A DNA stretch of 64,000 nt from a virus, in the IMG/VR virus record IMGVR_UViG_3300009079_000019, positions 1 to 64,000 of that record; one strand, 5' to 3'. Below the pieces are notes generated by a model that was given only the letters and a program-made list of their open reading frames with translations, did no database searches and was not told the DNA's origin. This document shows, one piece after another, positions 45,523 to 51,188 of this stretch; the first letter of the stretch is position 1; every line of letters starts with the position of its first letter. A program made the translations under genes and the position numbers.

Positions 45523-45651
45523 TCAGTAATCAATGTTAGAGTTGAGGTAGTCATTTAGATTGAACTTTTCTTCATCAAGTTCACGAAGTTCGGGCAGGTC
45601 AAATATCTCACCGGGAGCATCAGCAATCTCACTCCAGAGTTCGTCAAACAT
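45523..45651 (-). CDS. Acidic protein, 42 aa
   Basis: A 42-aa acidic protein (MFDELWSEIADAPGEIFDLP start). First gene of the operon that runs down to 44357; promoter at 45678. Function unknown. Confidence 0.6.
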   Translation of the reverse strand: MFDELWSEIADAPGEIFDLPELRELDEEKFNLNDYLNSNIDY

Positions 45652-45677
45652 TTGGTGGGTGTCTCAGGTACGAATGT

Positions 45678-45683
45678 AATATA
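45678..45683 (-). promoter_or_regulatory. Early promoter -10 box (TATATT)
   Basis: GTTATATTACATTCGTACC on the minus strand, 27 bases before the 42-aa gene. Confidence 0.55.
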
Positions 45684-45714
45684 ACAGGGTTTGTGGGGTC
45701 TCACAAGGGGGTCT

Positions 45715-45736
45715 GTGACACTCTACGAACTGGCAT
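45715..45736. repeat. Orphan gene-end inverted repeat
   Basis: GTGACA...TGGCAT copy with no gene ending in it. The 257-base gap 45652-45908 otherwise holds the promoter at 45678 and, near 45820-45875, a plus-strand TATAAT in a small palindrome (GATATAATATC) and a hairpin AGGGG...CCCCT ahead of the HNH gene. Confidence 0.5.
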
Positions 45737-45908
45737 AGGAGACCTTGACAAAACTAGGATTATATAAAAAAAATGAGGAAGGTCACCACACCCTCCTCAC
45801 ATACAACACCCATAACCCTATTGATATAATATCACCACAGGAGTAACTTTTGCTTAATAGCAGGGGCAAACATCATTCCCCTAAATAATATAAAATGATT
45901 AAAATAAA

Positions 45909-46403
45909 ATGTTAGAGCATCCGGTACATAAAGGTTATTATATCACAAAAGATGGAAAAGTGATAGGAAAAAAAGGAAACTATTTAAAATCATATGTTTG
46001 TCCTAAAGGTTATTTAAAAATGAAAGTTAATGGGATGAGTAGGTTAGTTCATAGATTAGTTGCAGAAACCTTTATTCCAAATCCAGATAATTTGCCTCAA
46101 GTTAATCATATTGATAAGGACAAAACAAATAATAACATTTCAAACTTGGAGTGGTGTAATGAGACATACAATAATCATCACGCAAAAGGTAATTTAGGAA
46201 TTATCTATAAGATATTCAAGGATGGAAGGTGTTATGCAGAAACTGACAATTTGCATAAGTTTTCGAAAGAACATAATGTATCAAAATCGAGAATGTACCT
46301 TATCGTAGGAACAGGAAAAGAATGTAAAGGATTTAGAGTTGAGTTGAATACTTTAGAACGAAGAACTAAACACATAACCATTCACGAAGTCAAAGTCATA
46401 TGA
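45909..46403 (+). CDS. HNH homing endonuclease with NUMOD4
   Basis: A 164-aa free-standing homing endonuclease on the opposite strand to its neighbours. The HNH core reads SRLVHRLVAETFIPNPDN, then VNHIDKDKTNNNISNLEW with the Asn/His pair, then ETYNNHH. The C-terminal part has a helix-turn-helix-like segment (KFSKEHNVSKSRMYLIVGTG) ending GFRVEL near residue 145. The last 17 codons run antisense through the end of ardA, suggesting the frame was extended by insertion there. Low GC compared with nearby genes. Confidence 0.88.
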   Translation: MLEHPVHKGYYITKDGKVIGKKGNYLKSYVCPKGYLKMKVNGMSRLVHRLVAETFIPNPDNLPQVNHIDKDKTNNNISNLEWCNETYNNHHAKGNLGIIYKIFKDGRCYAETDNLHKFSKEHNVSKSRMYLIVGTGKECKGFRVELNTLERRTKHITIHEVKVI

Positions 46404-46775
46404 TAGATTCTGCTGCCAAGTTGCCTCCCAATCTACAACCAACATAGAGGGAACATCACCATAGACTTCGTTATAGAAGTCTTCGGTAAAGTCTGCTTCG
46501 GAACTATACACTCCACGGTATGCTTCTTCTACGTGCTCAACATACGAAACACCACCGTGATATTCAATAAAGGCATCAACTACATCATAACCCAGAATCT
46601 CACCAACACGAACATACTCATCATAATATGCCACGAAGTCATCCTCATTGTGCTCATCAATGAACTTGAGAGCATCATCTAAATCATACTCACCTTCAAC
46701 ACAGTTCTCTTCAATGAACTCAACAGTTTCCAGTTTCAGAACTTCTTTGTAGTTGGCAGTCATCGTGATAGTCAT
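46353..46775 (-). CDS. ardA: Antirestriction protein ArdA
   Basis: A 140-aa acidic protein of the ArdA family, DNA mimics that block type I restriction enzymes. The conserved C-terminal half is clear: VEHVEEAYRGVYSSEADFTE, a Pro-containing link (VYGDVPSMLVVDWEATWQQN) and the ending DFDFVNGYVFSSSF. It is slightly shorter than plasmid ArdA (about 165 aa). It has an early promoter and would be needed on entry. Its 3' end is overlapped by the convergent HNH gene over 51 bases without obvious damage. Confidence 0.85.
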   Translation of the reverse strand: MTITMTANYKEVLKLETVEFIEENCVEGEYDLDDALKFIDEHNEDDFVAYYDEYVRVGEILGYDVVDAFIEYHGGVSYVEHVEEAYRGVYSSEADFTEDFYNEVYGDVPSMLVVDWEATWQQNLSYDFDFVNGYVFSSSF

Positions 46776-46791
46776 TTGGTGAATTGCTTGA

Positions 46792-46845
46792 GTATGAATG
46801 TAGAATAACAGGATTGAGGCAGGAAGTCTAGGGGTCTTGTGCCAC
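46792..46845. repeat. Intergenic cassette copy with TATTCT box
   Basis: Near-identical partner of 44282-44335. Contains the ardA -10 box TATTCT at 46802-46807 on the minus strand. Confidence 0.65.
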
Positions 46846-46860
46846 TTATGCCACTGGCAC
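46839..46860. repeat. Gene-end inverted repeat GTGCCA...TGGCAC
   Basis: Straddles the stop of the 63-aa gene, which reads VPVA then TAA, with GTGGCACAA immediately after, as in the paralogue at 44044. Confidence 0.65.
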
Positions 46861-47037
46861 ATCCTCCAACAGTTCTGGATTGTATTCTGTAACCTCTGTG
46901 ATGAGTTGCTCATCAGTATAATCCGAGAGATTATCCTTCAGAGTATCATAAACCAGACACTCCATAGTTTTATAATCCATACCCTCAATAAGTTGTTGAA
47001 TGTAATCTTCAACTAGTTGTGCTCGGTCGAATGTCAT
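46846..47037 (-). CDS. Small acidic helical protein, 63 aa (VPVA family)
   Basis: A 63-aa protein (AQLVEDYIQQLIEGMDYKTM; DNLSDYTDEQLITEVTEYNP; ends EDVPVA). It is a paralogue of 44044 and 62918. Own early promoter. Function unknown. Confidence 0.7.
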   Translation of the reverse strand: MTFDRAQLVEDYIQQLIEGMDYKTMECLVYDTLKDNLSDYTDEQLITEVTEYNPELLEDVPVA

Positions 47038-47053
47038 TTGGTGAATTGCTTGA

Positions 47054-47107
47054 GTACGAATGTAGAATAACAGGTTTTGGGGGGAACCGCAACCCCCCTT
47101 GTGACAC
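47054..47107. repeat. 54-base cassette, copy A
   Basis: GTACGAATGTAGAATAACAG, then the stem-loop GGGGGG-AACCGCAA-CCCCCC (47079-47098), then TTGTGACAC. Includes the minus-strand -10 box TATTCT at 47064-47069 for the 63-aa gene. Almost identical to copies at 47337 and 47981. Confidence 0.75.
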
Positions 47108-47110
47108 TTT

Positions 47111-47323
47111 CTAGACTGTCACATACAACACTTTATCTGGTGCCCGATAGATATTCTCACCGTAGAAGACTTCCAACCGCAGAGTGTTACCATAGAAGTC
47201 ACTAGGTACACCATAACGAATGAAGTTACGTACGGTTGAATAATCACCAGTCAACCTACGGTGAGTCATACCAACATCGTGATATCCACCCTTAGCATTA
47301 GGTTTGGAGCAGATAATTTTCAT
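47111..47323 (-). CDS. Small protein, 70 aa
   Basis: A 70-aa beta-rich protein (MKIICSKPNAKGGYHDVGMT; LRLEVFYGENIYRAPDKVLY; ends VTV). The final codons overlap the gene-end repeat. Function unknown. Confidence 0.6.
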   Translation of the reverse strand: MKIICSKPNAKGGYHDVGMTHRRLTGDYSTVRNFIRYGVPSDFYGNTLRLEVFYGENIYRAPDKVLYVTV

Positions 47324-47336
47324 TTGGATTTGTTTG

Positions 47337-47390
47337 GTATGAATGTAGAATAACAGGTTTTGGGGGGAACCGCAACCCCCCTTGTGCCAC
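47337..47390. repeat. 54-base cassette, copy B
   Basis: Same arrangement as copy A with the -10 box TATTCT (47347-47352) for the 70-aa gene and the same G6/C6 stem-loop. Confidence 0.75.
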
Positions 47391-47393
47391 TAG

Positions 47394-47612
47394 TCAGACT
47401 GTCATATCCTGTTTCATTTTCGCAAGGTCTTCCATACAGTTAGGCATCATCTCCTGAACGTACTCATAGAAGTAAGAGTTATTCATCGATGCCAAACTTT
47501 GACGCTCTGCTTCTTCACTACCATCAACAAACTCAGACTCAGTATCAATCAGGCAGTCAATATACCAATCAATCAAGATTTGGCGTTGTGCTTTGGTGAG
47601 AAAAGTTGTCAT
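47394..47612 (-). CDS. Helical protein, 72 aa
   Basis: A 72-aa protein (MTTFLTKAQRQILIDWYIDC; NNSYFYEYVQEMMPNCMEDL; ends DMTV). The N-terminus resembles the VPVA family only weakly. The start is one base before the stop of the preceding gene. Function unknown. Confidence 0.6.
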   Translation of the reverse strand: MTTFLTKAQRQILIDWYIDCLIDTESEFVDGSEEAERQSLASMNNSYFYEYVQEMMPNCMEDLAKMKQDMTV

Positions 47613-47759
47613 CTAGATTTGTTTGGTGTTTTGTTGGCGTTGAGAGTCTTTATCTTCTTGAAAGGGTGTATACTCTGGATGAGCATTCTCCCATTTGACT
47701 AGTTCATTAACCCAATCTTCCTGCCCTAATACGTTCTTCCAGAAATTATCGTAGTTCAT
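47613..47759 (-). CDS. Small protein, 48 aa
   Basis: A 48-aa protein (MNYDNFWKNVLGQEDWVNEL; WENAHPEYTPFQED). Follows the 68-aa gene by three bases in the same short operon. Function unknown. Confidence 0.6.
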   Translation of the reverse strand: MNYDNFWKNVLGQEDWVNELVKWENAHPEYTPFQEDKDSQRQQNTKQI

Positions 47760-47761
47760 AA

Positions 47762-47968
47762 TTACACCTCTGCGAGCAACAGTTTGTGAATACGGTCTGC
47801 TTCTTCTAGAACATCAGGGTCTAAACGGTCCCACTCTACCCAATCATATGCCGACCCTGCAGTTTCATATGAACCATCAGATAGCAGCGGAGCATACATT
47901 AGGACCCGCTGATTGTTTGCGTCCAGTTTGTAAGTGCAACCGTTGAGTTCGGAGATGACGAAAACCAT
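47762..47968 (-). CDS. Small protein, 68 aa
   Basis: A 68-aa protein (MVFVISELNGCTYKLDANNQ; AYDWVEWDRLDPDVLEEADR). Start set after the cassette leader. Function unknown. Confidence 0.6.
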   Translation of the reverse strand: MVFVISELNGCTYKLDANNQRVLMYAPLLSDGSYETAGSAYDWVEWDRLDPDVLEEADRIHKLLLAEV

Positions 47969-47980
47969 TGAATTTCTCAG

Positions 47981-48034
47981 GTATGAAAGTAGAATATCAG
48001 GTTTTGGGGGGAACCGCAACCCCCCTTGTGACAG
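47981..48034. repeat. 54-base cassette, copy C
   Basis: Third copy: GTATGAAAGTAGAATATCAG with the same G6/C6 stem-loop. -10 box TATTCT at 47991-47996 for the 68-aa gene. Confidence 0.75.
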
Positions 48035-48037
48035 TTC

Positions 48038-48193
48038 TCAGATTGGCATAGTAATCCAAATTGCCCGATCAGTTCCCATAGTAAACTGATTGTCCCAAAT
48101 GAAATGTGTTGCCTCCTGATTACTCAATTGCAACTCATTCATTAGAAACACAAGTGCCTCTTTAAATGTAACGAACCGATGAGTTTGTTTCAT
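48038..48193 (-). CDS. Small protein, 51 aa
   Basis: A 51-aa helical protein (MKQTHRFVTFKEALVFLMNE; NQEATHFIWDNQFTMGTD). Own promoter at 48215. Function unknown. Confidence 0.6.
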   Translation of the reverse strand: MKQTHRFVTFKEALVFLMNELQLSNQEATHFIWDNQFTMGTDRAIWITMPI

Positions 48194-48214
48194 GAATTCC
48201 TCAGGTATGAAAGT

Positions 48215-48220
48215 AGAATA
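48215..48220 (-). promoter_or_regulatory. Early promoter -10 box (TATTCT)
   Basis: GGTATTCTACTTTCATACC on the minus strand, 21 bases before the 51-aa gene; it lies close behind the stop of the membrane protein gene. Confidence 0.55.
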
Positions 48221-48227
48221 CCACCAA

Positions 48228-48476
48228 TCAGCGGCGTTTGGTAGTTTTCGGTGCCACCTTTACAACTGGCACATCAGTATCAACGAATGCCTGCAATTGC
48301 CCCACAATAGTATCAACGAACCGCAGCACGGTTTGAATCACCTTGCGGGTCTTTTCTGCGCCGTTGTTTTCTTTATAAGCACGAATGCCAAATTGTACAA
48401 TTCCAACAACGATTGCGGCGATGGTAGCAACATTTAGAATCAGAGTTTGGTAGAACTTAGCGACGAAGAGTTTCAT
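48228..48476 (-). CDS. Membrane protein, 82 aa, with cassette-derived tail
   Basis: An 82-aa protein with one membrane span (TLILNVATIAAIVVGIVQFG) and a basic tail (KTTKRR). The final residues DVPVVKVAPK are read through the gene-end repeat (GTGCCA...TGGCAC at about 48251-48272), which in sister genes holds the stop codon. A holin-like role is possible from size and topology, but nothing proves it. Confidence 0.65.
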   Translation of the reverse strand: MKLFVAKFYQTLILNVATIAAIVVGIVQFGIRAYKENNGAEKTRKVIQTVLRFVDTIVGQLQAFVDTDVPVVKVAPKTTKRR

Positions 48477-48526
48477 AATATTTGGGGTGACGAGGAGAAT
48501 GTAGAGAATTCCTCAACCACGAATGT

Positions 48527-48532
48527 AGAATA
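48527..48532 (-). promoter_or_regulatory. Early promoter -10 box (TATTCT)
   Basis: GTTATTCTACATTCGTGG on the minus strand, 50 bases before the 82-aa membrane protein gene. Confidence 0.5.
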
Positions 48533-48609
48533 ACCCCTCACCCGGCATTCCACAAGGGGTTCTGTGCCAGTTCGAGAATTGTCACATCATTATATCCAGA
48601 TACTAAAAA

Positions 48610-48829
48610 ATCCTCCTATTCTTGATACGTTTCAAGAACACGAGATAACTATATTCAGTTCGGTAATATTGGATTGTTCGCTATATTCGGCGCCGTGGGA
48701 AACCTATAGTTAAACCCTGTCCGCCTAGATGATATTTAAGGTTCACTTGGTTTCTTATATTCTGTCAGATTGACTCTGTATCCCGCAGGAGAGTTCAAGT
48801 GCTGCTCTATGATATAAGAACTCAAGTGA
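48610..48829 (-). ncRNA. Candidate structured late RNA
   Basis: No reading frame is usable on either strand between 48540 and 48870. An 18-base inverted repeat (16 of 18 paired) joins 48743-48760 with 48812-48829 across a 51-base loop. A perfect late promoter (48833-48840) would start transcription within a base or two of the foot of this stem. Further inside are complementary heptamers (AACTATA/TATAGTT, near 48650 and 48708) and a 7-bp hairpin (48619-48638) followed by AGGAGG and six U. The alternative is a long 5' leader for the 82-aa membrane protein, or a decayed gene or intron remnant. The right boundary is inferred from the promoter; the left one is a guess. Confidence 0.5.
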
Positions 48830-48832
48830 TTT

Positions 48833-48840
48833 TATTTATA
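48833..48840 (-). promoter_or_regulatory. T4-type late promoter with no protein gene behind it
   Basis: Perfect TATAAATA on the minus strand, three bases from the start of an 18-bp stem and not followed by a reading frame for 350 bases. Confidence 0.65.
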
Positions 48841-48847
48841 TAAGTTT

Positions 48848-48869
48848 GTGCCAATTAATGAAGTGGCAC
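48848..48869. repeat. Gene-end inverted repeat GTGCCA...TGGCAC
   Basis: Clean 6+6 copy just after the stop codon of the 50-aa gene, without the promoter half of the cassette. Confidence 0.6.
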
Positions 48870-48870
48870 A

Positions 48871-49023
48871 TTACATCCACGGTTCGAGTTCCCTTATGCT
48901 AGCATAGACATCTTCGTCACCTTCGAGGTCTAGAAGGTCCTTCCAGTCGGTTGTTTCTAGGTCTAGGTCATCATAACACATAATGTCTAATGTAACCCGT
49001 ACAAGGCGCTTCTGGGCAATCAT
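48871..49023 (-). CDS. Acidic protein, 50 aa
   Basis: A 50-aa acidic protein (MIAQKRLVRVTLDIMCYDDL; LDLEGDEDVYASIRELEPWM). Promoter TGATATAATC lies upstream. Its coding sequence is rich in CTAG. Function unknown. Confidence 0.6.
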   Translation of the reverse strand: MIAQKRLVRVTLDIMCYDDLDLETTDWKDLLDLEGDEDVYASIRELEPWM

Positions 49024-49055
49024 AGGAGTCTCGTTGTGTATGTGTGTGTATCTAG

Positions 49056-49061
49056 ATTATA
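49056..49061 (-). promoter_or_regulatory. Early promoter -10 box (TATAAT)
   Basis: TGATATAATCTAGATACAC on the minus strand, 33 bases before the 50-aa gene. Confidence 0.6.
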
Positions 49062-49208
49062 TCATGCATAGTGACGATATGCAAGTGATTCGTAATCATG
49101 TGAATCTCGTGCATAATCCTCATCTAGGTCTAGACTAGATGTATAATACTCGTCGAGATCTGTGTGGTCGTTTGTGTATGTATAGTCGAGATCGTAGTCG
49201 TCGTACAT
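49062..49208 (-). CDS. Asp/Tyr-rich low-complexity protein, 48 aa
   Basis: A 48-aa protein made almost entirely of Asp, Tyr, Ser, Thr and Leu (MYDDYDLDYTYTNDHTDLDE start). Very acidic. The DNA repeats TCGTCGAGAT and CTAGAC run through it and into its promoter, so it may have expanded by repeat duplication. A DNA-mimic role is conceivable. Function unknown. Confidence 0.55.
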   Translation of the reverse strand: MYDDYDLDYTYTNDHTDLDEYYTSSLDLDEDYARDSHDYESLAYRHYA

Positions 49209-49240
49209 AATACTCGTCGAGATTGTGTGTATACTAGATG

Positions 49241-49269
49241 ATTGTAGCACAGATCTCGACTAGATGCAA
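49241..49269 (-). promoter_or_regulatory. Promoter TTGCAT-17-TACAAT
   Basis: Sigma-70-like pair on the minus strand: -35 TTGCAT (49264-49269), 17-base spacer containing CTAGTCGAGA, -10 TACAAT (49241-49246). It drives the 48-aa gene. Confidence 0.65.
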
Positions 49270-49410
49270 GTGTATTCTAGACGAGATTGTGATAGTATAT
49301 ATGTGTTCTCGACTAGATTTTGTGTGCTTATGAGTATTCTAGACTAGATTATGAGATTTGTCAAGGTCTCGTCGAGATTTTGTGTGGGTCTCATAGTATT
49401 ATGGGGGCAG
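49250..49410. repeat. CTAG/TCGA-rich control region
   Basis: Diverged copies of TCTCGACTAGAT, TCTAGACTAGAT and TCTAGACGAGATT fill this gene-free stretch and continue into the coding DNA on its left. The 383-base gap 49251-49633 also holds promoters on both strands and a hairpin before the HNH gene. Confidence 0.55.
49336..49364 (-). promoter_or_regulatory. Promoter TTGACA-17-TAGAAT
   Basis: Consensus -35 TTGACA (49359-49364), 17-base spacer, -10 TAGAAT (49336-49341) on the minus strand; a second upstream promoter for the 48-aa gene. Confidence 0.55.
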
Positions 49411-49416
49411 TGGGGC

Positions 49417-49445
49417 TTGACAAACGGTGAGTCTTATGGTATGCT
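49417..49445 (+). promoter_or_regulatory. Plus-strand promoter TTGACA-17-TATGCT
   Basis: Consensus -35 TTGACA, 17-base spacer, -10 TATGCT. It points toward the HNH gene that starts 189 bases downstream. Confidence 0.5.
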
Positions 49446-49585
49446 CGCTTTACTTGCATAAGGATGTTTCATTTATAAGCATTCATAAGTATTCTAACAC
49501 ATTTATTCTCAATAATACATCATTAATGAGAAATTAACCAAGTATACAATCATATTTAATCTATTATAAGTACAAAACAAATTAC

Positions 49586-49617
49586 TTTTTTCTACTAAAT
49601 ATTTTTGGTAGAAAAAA
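49586..49617. terminator. AT-rich hairpin with flanking T/A tracts
   Basis: Perfect 10-bp stem TTTTTTCTAC/GTAGAAAAAA with a 12-base loop. It can end minus-strand transcripts coming from 50192 and also lies in the HNH leader, 17 bases before its start. Confidence 0.5.
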
Positions 49618-49633
49618 CTAACCAAAAAACCCC

Positions 49634-50179
49634 ATGGATATACCCAAGATAAAAGGATTAAATGAAATACTCGGACTTGAAGAATACAATGATTACGGCG
49701 TAGATGCAGATGGTAATGTGTATAGTTGGAAGACTAAAAAAATAAAGAGATTAAGTCCCGGATGGGCTAAGAAGAGAGGTGGATATTTGTTCGTTAGACT
49801 AACAGGTAATAATGGTAGATTAAAAAACTTATTCGTTCATCGTTTAGTGGCAATGGCATTTATACCCTGCGATAATTTCTCATTAGAAGTAAATCACTTA
49901 AATAGAAACCAACAAGATAACAGAATTGAAAACTTAGAATGGATAGAATCTAAAAGAAATAAAAAATACAATAAAGATATTAAAGGTTTTACACTAAACG
50001 ATCACTTACTTATGAAGACTAAAGAAGTTCATGTCGCATCTATTCGTAAGGGATTACCAGTACCAGACGGGCATTCTTTTATGAATAGTATTTTTGAGGG
50101 TGCATTAGAGCAGTACATATCTCAGTATGGTCTTCGTAAGGTAATGAATCGTTTACCAAATGCAACTAATTGGGATTAA
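49634..50179 (+). CDS. HNH homing endonuclease with NUMOD4
   Basis: A 181-aa free-standing homing endonuclease. N-terminal NUMOD4-like part (YNDYGVDADGNVYSWKTKKI; SPGWAKKRGGYLFVRL), then the HNH core (LFVHRLVAMAFIPC; VNHLNRNQQDNRIENLEW) and a C-terminal recognition part. It is AT-rich and on the opposite strand to its neighbours, like the gene at 45909, but the C-termini differ, so it is a separate arrival. Confidence 0.88.
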   Translation: MDIPKIKGLNEILGLEEYNDYGVDADGNVYSWKTKKIKRLSPGWAKKRGGYLFVRLTGNNGRLKNLFVHRLVAMAFIPCDNFSLEVNHLNRNQQDNRIENLEWIESKRNKKYNKDIKGFTLNDHLLMKTKEVHVASIRKGLPVPDGHSFMNSIFEGALEQYISQYGLRKVMNRLPNATNWD

Positions 50180-50191
50180 TAAAATAGGATT

Positions 50192-50380
50192 TCATTTAAT
50201 CTTACATCCCCATACCCACTTAGTTTCTCCTGTTGGATTTGGATGTAATTCATAATACTCTTCCTTACCTAATCTTCTATACACATAATGAGTTCCATCC
50301 TCTCTTTCACAAACATATTCACACTTATGAGGTGAATAAAGACGGGCTTGGATTATATTATCCTTTGGATTTAACATCAT
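50192..50380 (-). CDS. Small protein, 62 aa
   Basis: A 62-aa protein (YSPHKCEYVCEREDGTHYVY; NPTGETKWVWGCKIK). Either of two adjacent ATGs may be used; it overlaps the 82-aa gene by 23 bases. Last gene of a three-gene operon. Function unknown. Confidence 0.55.
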   Translation of the reverse strand: MMLNPKDNIIQARLYSPHKCEYVCEREDGTHYVYRRLGKEEYYELHPNPTGETKWVWGCKIK

Positions 50381-50606
50381 ATGTAATTACAGTTTTCTTA
50401 TATTCGGTATAAGAGTCGGCACAGATATAATGTTCTACCTTACCATCAACCTTACATCCCTCTTCATAAGCAGCAAGTAACCATTTGTACATCATATCCT
50501 TTCTCAGTTCCTTATCATCAATTTCTACATCACCATAGAAGCATTCACTCCGAAATGTATATGGTGTCATATTATCATTAAACCAAGTCTCAAAATCTTT
50601 ATTCAT
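50358..50606 (-). CDS. FYGD-family protein, 82 aa
   Basis: An 82-aa protein, paralogue of the gene at 61464: both share FRSECFYGDVEIDDKELRKD-like and KWLLAAYEEG-like segments (FYGD, then D, R-D-M, KW..AS/AY..G). ATGA overlap with the membrane protein gene upstream. Function unknown. Confidence 0.65.
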   Translation of the reverse strand: MNKDFETWFNDNMTPYTFRSECFYGDVEIDDKELRKDMMYKWLLAAYEEGCKVDGKVEHYICADSYTEYKKTVITYDVKSKG

Positions 50607-50824
50607 TTGTTACTACAATCTAAGAAATACTTATAAGTTGCCATAGAACTATCAGTATATTTCACAACCTCACATCCTTTATAAGTATCCACCACCTCAA
50701 ACTTTTGGTCTGGTGGTGATGGTTTTACATCCTCTCCCGGATTTATCACCATAAGCAGAGAAAGTAATCCCATACCAACTATAACACCAAGTAGCACTGC
50801 TCTGTAATAATCATTGGATTTCAT
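50603..50824 (-). CDS. Single-pass membrane protein, 73 aa
   Basis: A 73-aa protein with an N-terminal membrane span (AVLLGVIVGMGLLSLLMVI), a Pro-rich linker and a small outer domain with two Cys (YKGCEVVKYT; KYFLDCSNK). It resembles the 57-aa gene at 62571 in layout, and in both cases an FYGD-family gene is nearby. Function unknown. Confidence 0.65.
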   Translation of the reverse strand: MKSNDYYRAVLLGVIVGMGLLSLLMVINPGEDVKPSPPDQKFEVVDTYKGCEVVKYTDSSMATYKYFLDCSNK

Positions 50825-50851
50825 AAAAACAAAATGAGAGAACTTATGACT

Positions 50852-50857
50852 ATTATA
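50852..50857 (-). promoter_or_regulatory. Early promoter -10 box (TATAAT)
   Basis: CTCTATAATAGTCATAAG on the minus strand, 28 bases before the 73-aa gene. Confidence 0.6.
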
Positions 50858-50892
50858 GAGTATTATGAGGCAGAAGTCAAATTAACCTATGA

Positions 50893-51183
50893 TTAAGCAA
50901 ATACCCGATAAGGGGCAGTAGGACTTACCAGATACTGGTCCCATCCATCAGGTAACTCACCGATGTAGTTGATGTGCCATCCTTCCATTTGAGTAGCAGG
51001 AGTGATGAGTTCAAATGTTTCAGGGTCAAGCACAGCATCATTATTGTAGATGGTTCCTACAATATCCATAGCATGTTCGTGAGTATACTGAATGTAACTG
51101 CCCTCTGGTTCTTTATAGAGACCAGCAGTTATGGATGCGTATTTGAAGGTGTCTTCGTCGGGGAAGCGGAGGTAATTAGTCAT
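50893..51183 (-). CDS. Tail-fibre-associated conserved protein, 96 aa
   Basis: A 96-aa protein of a phage family with ends MTNYLRFPDE and WDQYLVSPTAPYRVFA and the central EGWHINYIGELPDGWDQYL. Relatives usually follow tail fibre or receptor-binding genes, as here (five bases after the 424-aa fibre gene). Possible fibre chaperone or attachment protein; inference from context. Confidence 0.7.
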   Translation of the reverse strand: MTNYLRFPDEDTFKYASITAGLYKEPEGSYIQYTHEHAMDIVGTIYNNDAVLDPETFELITPATQMEGWHINYIGELPDGWDQYLVSPTAPYRVFA

Positions 51184-51188
51184 TGTGA

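Noticed and set aside
45754-45780. Plus-strand promoter TTGACA with TATATA ahead of the HNH gene
   Set aside because: The spacing between the boxes is only about 10 bases, too short for a sigma-70 promoter.
47079-47098. G6/C6 stem-loop as a classical intrinsic terminator
   Set aside because: No U-tract follows in the direction of transcription (AAAACC instead), so I list it only as part of the cassette.
48610-48829. Group I intron
   Set aside because: Only a P7-like complementary heptamer pair is present. P3/P8 pairings, a typical S element and a split host gene were not found, so a plain structured RNA is the safer reading.
48881-48896. T-loop-like GGTTCGAGTTCCC on the plus strand
   Set aside because: It is the antisense of the last codons of the 50-aa gene; no cloverleaf can be drawn.
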